Shown here in pieces: positions 56,993-64,000 of a stretch of 64,000 nt of DNA (positions are counted from its first letter, which is position 1; each line of letters opens with the position of its first letter). A program made the position numbers and the translations under genes. Below the pieces are notes generated by a model. That model ran no database searches. It was not told where the DNA came from and saw nothing but the letters and a program-made list of their open reading frames with translations. The stretch comes from Inonotus obliquus (Eukaryota; Basidiomycota; Agaricomycetes; Hymenochaetales; Hymenochaetaceae). The DNA lies in assembly GCA_032164295.1 (NCBI GenBank), contig JAJHTX010000004.1, positions 806,001-870,000 on the forward strand, in the 5' to 3' direction.

Positions 56993-58204
56993 TGTGAAAG
57001 GCTCCCTGCGGTGTGCGGAAGAAGGAAGTGGGAGCGTTACGTAAAAGACCATCTCTTTCAGTGGTTTTGAGCGGATTTTGCCGAATGTCGAGGGACTCTC
57101 TCTGGCTGACGTGTTGAGTCGGCACTTCTTCAAGCTTGCTCCCTTTTTATCTGATAAAAAATCCCTCAAGAAAAGTGGTAATTTTCGGACTTTGTCGAGC
57201 CGACTCCGTTCCATATTACTCTACGAATCTCTCGTAGCCTCATGGTATTCCGTGGAGTACGATGTATGCTGATTAGATTGTGGCGCACGCGGGCCGTGGT
57301 CATGATAAAAGTATGATGGTAGGATACAAGAATAAACTATTGGTTGACACGATAATTAGGGTATTACCTTATGGTATAGCCATAAATCCGGTTCGTATAT
57401 AGTCGGAGCGACAAGAGGTATGAAACTTGACAAAAATACCATTCATCAATATTAATCTCGTTTGATTCAGTGACTGAGCGCTAGCAACCACTCGAAACCG
57501 CCACCTATTTCAACAACCGGCTTGCCACAAAGTGTCTCCATTATTTATATCCTCGTGTAACTCCGTGGCCCCAGCGTATCGCTAAGTATGCGAGTTTGGG
57601 TATAGCAACGTTTTGAAGGTGCCATCAAGGATCTGGACCCCAAGCAGTACTAGTACACAGGACTTTTACAGATTTGAACTAGTGTATGCGGATCTGTCTA
57701 AGAATTGTATCTTAACATAGATTTTGTATATGTACGAACTTGGTCTCCTGAGTCGTAGTGCTGAAATCTAGACCGACTATACGACGCCAATATTGTGTTC
57801 CACTTTCCGATGTAGCCCGCATTGGGGTGCGCTCGTGAGTCGAGTCACACTGGTAATCTTTTTAGTGAGGCTTCATATTAATATTGTATGATAACATTAT
57901 CTTTCCAGTGAACTATATCGAGTGATTGTGAGAGTATTGAGAAGTGGATAATTACGTGAGTATCTATGTAGATGATTGTAAAGGAGCGAAGTATGTAAAA
58001 GAGTGGATGCACATTGTAGTGCAATCGAAATAGTGTGAAAAGAATCGGAGTACCTGAGAGCATGCAGGGAAAGCGACGAATTAATGCTATATTTGATATA
58101 ATATTCGACCTACGCAGGAGAGTAAGCAATTAAGAACACATTATGTTAAAAGAAAGTATCCCACCACCAAAGACCCAATGGAGAGTGTGTAGGATGTACC
58201 ATTA
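56993..58204. other. Intergenic stretch, no gene recognised
   Basis: 1.2 kb of mostly A/T-rich DNA. The open frame upstream of the MTFP1 start extends to 57214. Nothing resembling an RNA gene or inverted repeat was seen. The minus-strand frame at 57878-58129 is hydrophobic but motif-free. Confidence 0.35.
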
Positions 58205-59127
58205 TCACATGATGACACAATCCTTCTCCTTATCCGCATTTTTTGCCTGGATACCCATCTCCTCGAAAGTAGCATAACGCGGAGTTGACGGCTGAGATTG
58301 TGGGCTACCGCGGTGCATTGGAGGTGTTACACCCAGTCCCGGAGAATTAGGTGCAGAATGCGAGTGCAGATGCGAATAAGATGCGGTACGATGAATGGCA
58401 GGGAGCCCTCCATGACCTTGTTCCGAATATACTTCGCTCGGACTTGCAGGAGCAGATATAGGTCCAGAATCGCTTAATGTGAAGCGCGGTCGGTCTGGGA
58501 ATTGCTGTTGTTGAGTAGGAACCGAAGTACTTGATGTGCGCTGAGGAGGCGAAAGTGTTTCATCATGATTACGCAATATACTCTTGGGGTAAGCTGCAGC
58601 GGGTGGTTGTTGTTGCTGCGGAGATGCTTGTCTTGATGAGAATGAGCGCTGTTGTTGATCAGCTTGCATTTGATGCTGATTTTGTGGGGCGGAGAAGTTT
58701 TCAGAATCAGAAAATGGATGAGGATACAGGTAAGAAATACCGGGCGGGGTCAGTATCATGTCCTTGGAGGCCCTGGGAGAAAACTAACCTGTCCGTTCAC
58801 CTGAGCACCATTCCTCGTACCGCGCGGTCCAATAAATTCATCGCCATCATCGTACTCCTCTTGGTCAAGCGCAGCAGCAAGTTCGGCACCCGACATCGTC
58901 CCAGTTACAGGCTCTTCCACAATTGCACCATGATGCGAGTCGGGAGTAAAATGTGATGTCTCTATGATAACGCCGTGCAAGCTCTGCACACGAGCGTGCT
59001 GGTCCATCCCATTCGCATGACCATGGGCGACGTCTCGCACGCCCGACCTCTCAGACCCATTACGCGAAAGACGACCTTGGTCAAGAGCTACCTCGGCGTG
59101 GATATTACTGGGCAAAGTAGCGGCCAT
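58205..59127 (-). CDS. Q/S/P-rich protein with C-terminal CaaX box, function unknown
   Basis: Exon 1 (59127-58789) reads MAATLPSNIHAEVALDQGR, a His-rich middle, and AELAAALDQEEYDDGDEF, then GPRGTRNGAQVNGQ. A 113-base intron (58788-58676, GTTAGT...CAG) joins it in frame to HQMQADQQQRSFSSRQASPQ and a long low-complexity part with Q-runs and Ser/Pro sites (AYPKSILRNHDETLSP; SHLHSHSAPNSPGLGVTPPM; STPRYATFEEMGIQAKNADK). It ends DKEKDCVIM. The terminal CVIM fits the CaaX motif for prenylation and a lysine lies close before it, so membrane anchoring is likely. ILRNHDETLSPPQ and several SP sites could be kinase targets. I recognise no family. Confidence 0.65.
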
Positions 59128-59621
59128 CTCCTTTTCCGTTTCCTTTGACTGGGTCTTTGGTCGTGGTGGTCGTAATAAACAAGAGTAAAAGCCTGCTGAC
59201 TTTGGAAAAGTAGAAAGAAAAATCGATCCATCAGTTCGTCACGTACACCAAATTTCGGGGCACTAGTCGATTGGCTAAGTCGCTTGCCGAACCTTCCAAA
59301 TGTCACAGTTCGGATAAAGCCCGCTCAACTCTTATACTGAGCATTTCTCCCCTTCCGGGAGTTTCTGCAAGGGTCGAAGGTTCAAAGATGCTATCAAGAC
59401 ATGGTGGTTGTATGCCGACAAGGTTCAGGCTCAGAATGATCGGAACATTCAGCAAAACGGGCATTTGTGTCCGTCCGTCATTTTGCCTCCGGTATCACGT
59501 GCCCTTCGGAAAGCAGAAAGAAATTCTTCTGTACATAATGGCAAAGTATATTGATACATAACCTAATATTCACATTTGTTAACATTAACGCGTTCCAGTC
59601 AGAGTTCCCCTAGGGCACCGT
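59128..59621. promoter_or_regulatory. Upstream region of the CaaX-box gene
   Basis: 494 bases between the CaaX-gene start and the 3' end of the ADH gene. No gene was recognised; motif-free short frames only. Confidence 0.35.
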
Positions 59622-61800
<2,179 letters not shown>

Positions 61801-62349
61801 ATGTCGCTTGCTTGGGTACAGACGGCCGCCACTGCGAAAGCGTGCTTCATTTGCTCAAGGCCCACCACCATAGTGCTTGCCACGAAAGACAGCGTTGACT
61901 TCTTCTATACCTGCGATGGTCACCTCAAAGACCCTGGATTTGCTAGCATTGTCGGAGAAAGCGGTGATGGTCTTTCTGGAGCGCGTAAACTTGGTGTGAG
62001 CGACGAGGAAATTCAAAAGGTGAAGGAGGAGTACGAGAGGCGACAACAGCAGAAACGAGAAAAGGAGCAGAAGGAGAAAGACAAGGACGATGCAAAGGAC
62101 AAGGCTGATGAGAAAAAGGACGTGGAGTCAAAGAAAGCGGAGAAGAAAGATATAAGTTCGTCACCAGCGCGAGCACCCTTACAGTCAAGTGGTACTTCCA
62201 CACCCACTGTTACCCATCAACGCTATACGCTTCACCGCGACATCTTTGCCATGCGACTAGGAATCCATCGTAAACGACGACAAGCTGCTCAAGCCAAGGA
62301 GGTTGCTCCACGTCTCCCAAGTGCACCTCGGGCTCCCGTTCAGAATTAA
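61801..62349 (+). CDS. VFA1: Vps4-associated protein Vfa1
   Basis: Single-exon gene of 182 residues. The N-terminal zinc-binding domain reads KACFICSRPTTIVLATKDSV and FFYTCDGHLKDPGFASIV, with CxxC and CxxH ligand pairs. A highly charged coiled coil follows (QKVKEEYERRQQQKREKEQK, then K/D/E repeats), then a Ser/Pro linker and a C-terminal helix RYTLHRDIFAMRLGIHRKRR, the likely Vps4-binding (MIM-like) end. In yeast Vfa1 binds the ESCRT-III disassembly ATPase Vps4 at endosomes. The zinc domain plus this layout make the assignment firm. It is slightly upstream of arrestin-like B on the same strand. Confidence 0.88.
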   Translation: MSLAWVQTAATAKACFICSRPTTIVLATKDSVDFFYTCDGHLKDPGFASIVGESGDGLSGARKLGVSDEEIQKVKEEYERRQQQKREKEQKEKDKDDAKDKADEKKDVESKKAEKKDISSSPARAPLQSSGTSTPTVTHQRYTLHRDIFAMRLGIHRKRRQAAQAKEVAPRLPSAPRAPVQN

Positions 62350-62643
62350 CTCTGTTCTCCGTCGCCAAGGCGTCTCAGCCCACACTCTTTCCGTTGTATT
62401 CCTTGGGGTATATTTTGCACCATAAATCAGTTGCACTCTGTAGTTGTAACATGCACATCGTTACATGTTGCGGACACTTTTGGCCTTTATCCACATGTCG
62501 CAAGAGACTTTCCATTCTGGGACCCAGAAGTGCAATCACGTTCCAATGATCTGGTTATCAAGTTCTCGGCTGGTTCGGCATCCAAGCACCCTGATATAAA
62601 GCTCTTGGGCACTTCCAGTCTCTTCAACAATTTGCTTCCGACC
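62350..62643. promoter_or_regulatory. Spacer between VFA1 and arrestin-like B
   Basis: 294 bases with an open frame running into the arrestin gene (from 62431) but without conservation before the chosen ATG at 62644; likely 3' UTR and promoter. Confidence 0.4.
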
Positions 62644-64000
62644 ATGGTGAACAGTCCGTTTAGCACGTCTCATTCTCCGAGCTCCCCCTATCGGTCTTCG
62701 AATGATGGCGAAAGCGGCTCGTGTAACGACGACTTGCCAGACTATGCCGCAACCCGCAGCCCATCCTCGAGCCGAGCAGAATTCACGGTTACAATGGACG
62801 ATCACAACGGGAAGACATGGTGGATGTTAAGGATACCAAGCCGCTCCCAAAACTCTAAGAGCCTTCCGACGTTCGTTGAGGGTGATCCTATCATGGGTGT
62901 CGTTGATCTCAGCCTTTCAAAACCAGACCACATCATAGCTATCAAGGTTTCTGTCAGTGCTATGTGGGGTTAAAGATCGGCTGAATTCTGAGCATCCTAC
63001 AGGTCAAGGGACTTATTGTTTATTCGGCGTATGAAACGAAGACTTTTGTGGAAGTTTCTCAGACAATCTGGCAGAGTAATTACGCCTCTCATTACGGAGA
63101 ATTGCAGCCTGGAGATTACTGTTTGCCTTTTTCGCTTCAGCTGCCATTAGCGATTCAACTATCAGAAGTGGAAGCAGCTGACTATGGCCTCGCGCTCAAT
63201 GGAAACCTGCCTCCCAGTCTTGACGACAAAGAAGGACACGCAAACATAAACTATCAGATAACATTGCGCATTAAACGCAGTGGTCTGTTTCACCACGATA
63301 GCAAGTACGTCATTCAGGATCGGACTTTTCCCTTCTGTCCTGAAGTTTTCATAGGTTGAGCACCTTGTTTGGCTATGTCCCCGCAACAAAACCCGATCCT
63401 CCTTCTCCGCTTCGTGCCTTGTCTTATGAAGAGAATTTGCCAGTAGTAGGTCCGGAAGTTGATCCAGAAGGCTGGACGATATTTCCTGCGGTCCATCTTG
63501 ATGGAAGACTGTTTAAGGCTGTGGAGGCTTGCCTCGCAATCTCGGTATGCTATCTAAGAACTTGATCATTGGAAATTATTAACGCATTAAAACAGCTGGC
63601 TCTGGCAACTCCTGTAAGTTCCAAATTATCGTGCGACTCGAGCGAAGCTTGAGTGACGGTACATCCTTTTCAGCTTGCTTATCCGCGGGGGACAGCAATT
63701 CCATGTGCGATCATTTTAACCTCCAGCAATAAGCAAGCTGTCCACCTACTGTCATCACCGAAGGCACTTGTCGTCGAGGTTCACAAACTACTACAGACTG
63801 CGGTAGGGGAGTCGATGGTAGGCGGGACCATCGACTTCGCTGAAGAGGATCGATTACCACTCACGAAGGCGAATTGGCACCAACCGGAGATCCATGAAAC
63901 CGACGGAGACTTTACGAGCACCATACTTGGCGAGCTGAGTCTTTCGCCAAACTTGGTCCCGTCATTCTCGTTAGGAAAGTTCAAGTGCGAAGTAAGCGGC
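62644..64000 (+). CDS. Arrestin-like protein B, 3' part cut by window edge
   Basis: Paralogue of arrestin-like A. Starts MVNSPFSTSHSPSSPYRSSN, then DDLPDYAATRSPSSSRAEFT. The first arrestin sheet shows WWMLRIPSRSQNSKSLPTFV and VKGLIVYSAYETKTFVEVSQ, GDYCLPFSLQLPLAIQLSEV, NLPPSLDDKEGHANINYQIT, LRIKRSGLFHHDSK; the second starts LSTLFGYVPATKPDPPSPLR and GPEVDPEGWTIFPAVHLDGR, LAYPRGTAIPCAIILTSSNK, HLLSSPKALVVEVHKLLQTA, up to LGKFKCEVS at the edge. Same block order as A; sequence identity looks moderate. Function inferred as for A: adaptor for ubiquitin-dependent permease turnover. Four or more introns are visible. Confidence 0.8.

Overview
The window is nuclear DNA of a filamentous basidiomycete, most likely an Agaricomycete. 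Nearly every gene is cut by short GT-AG introns of about 50-60 bases, genes lie close together on both strands, and lineage-typical families are present: a NACHT-WD40 STAND protein, an MLKL/HeLo-like helical-bundle protein, paired arrestin-like proteins and an F-box protein. All exon joins were made by eye from reading frames and GT/AG sites, so internal splice positions are approximate unless stated.

Layout. 1-4465: an amino-acid permease cut by the left edge and a secreted M24 (Xaa-Pro-type) metallopeptidase, both minus strand. 4466-14257: an accessory block with a 1625-residue C2-NACHT-WD40 protein, an intron-containing tRNA-Pro(UGG), an unresolved minus-strand region with RING/IBR-like cysteines, and a stand-alone MLKL/HeLo-like protein whose last intron holds a 282-bp terminal-inverted-repeat element. 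14258-25508: a low-complexity spacer, then OPY2-like sensor anchor, CAF16-like ABC ATPase, a small secreted protein of five CxHxC-PGETGCC modules, MOB1 and the termination factor eRF3 (SUP35). 25509-32292: a lineage-specific single-pass membrane protein and the endocytic adaptor SLA1. 32519-43176: the large ARF-GEF SEC7, a 652-bp inverted-repeat element ending 20 bases from the first SEC7 ATG, TRAPPC2L/TCA17 and deoxyhypusine synthase. 44190-64000: arrestin-like gene A, a gene-poor stretch, a KDM3-type JmjC demethylase, an F-box protein, the mitochondrial protein MTFP1, a Q/S/P-rich protein ending in a CaaX box, glutathione-dependent formaldehyde dehydrogenase, VFA1 (Vps4 partner) and arrestin-like gene B, cut by the right edge.

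How the genes relate. Most are single-copy housekeeping genes without an operon-like relation, but several act on one theme, membrane traffic: SLA1, SEC7, TRAPPC2L, VFA1 and the arrestin-like pair, which in fungi typically mark permeases for ubiquitin-dependent endocytosis. The accessory block at 4.4-14.3 kb pairs a likely intracellular sensor (NACHT-WD40) with a likely helical-bundle cell-death type effector domain in a repeat-bearing setting, and is the best candidate for an undescribed fungal immunity or self/non-self locus. The PGETGCC-module secreted protein is the best candidate for an undescribed secreted peptide family.
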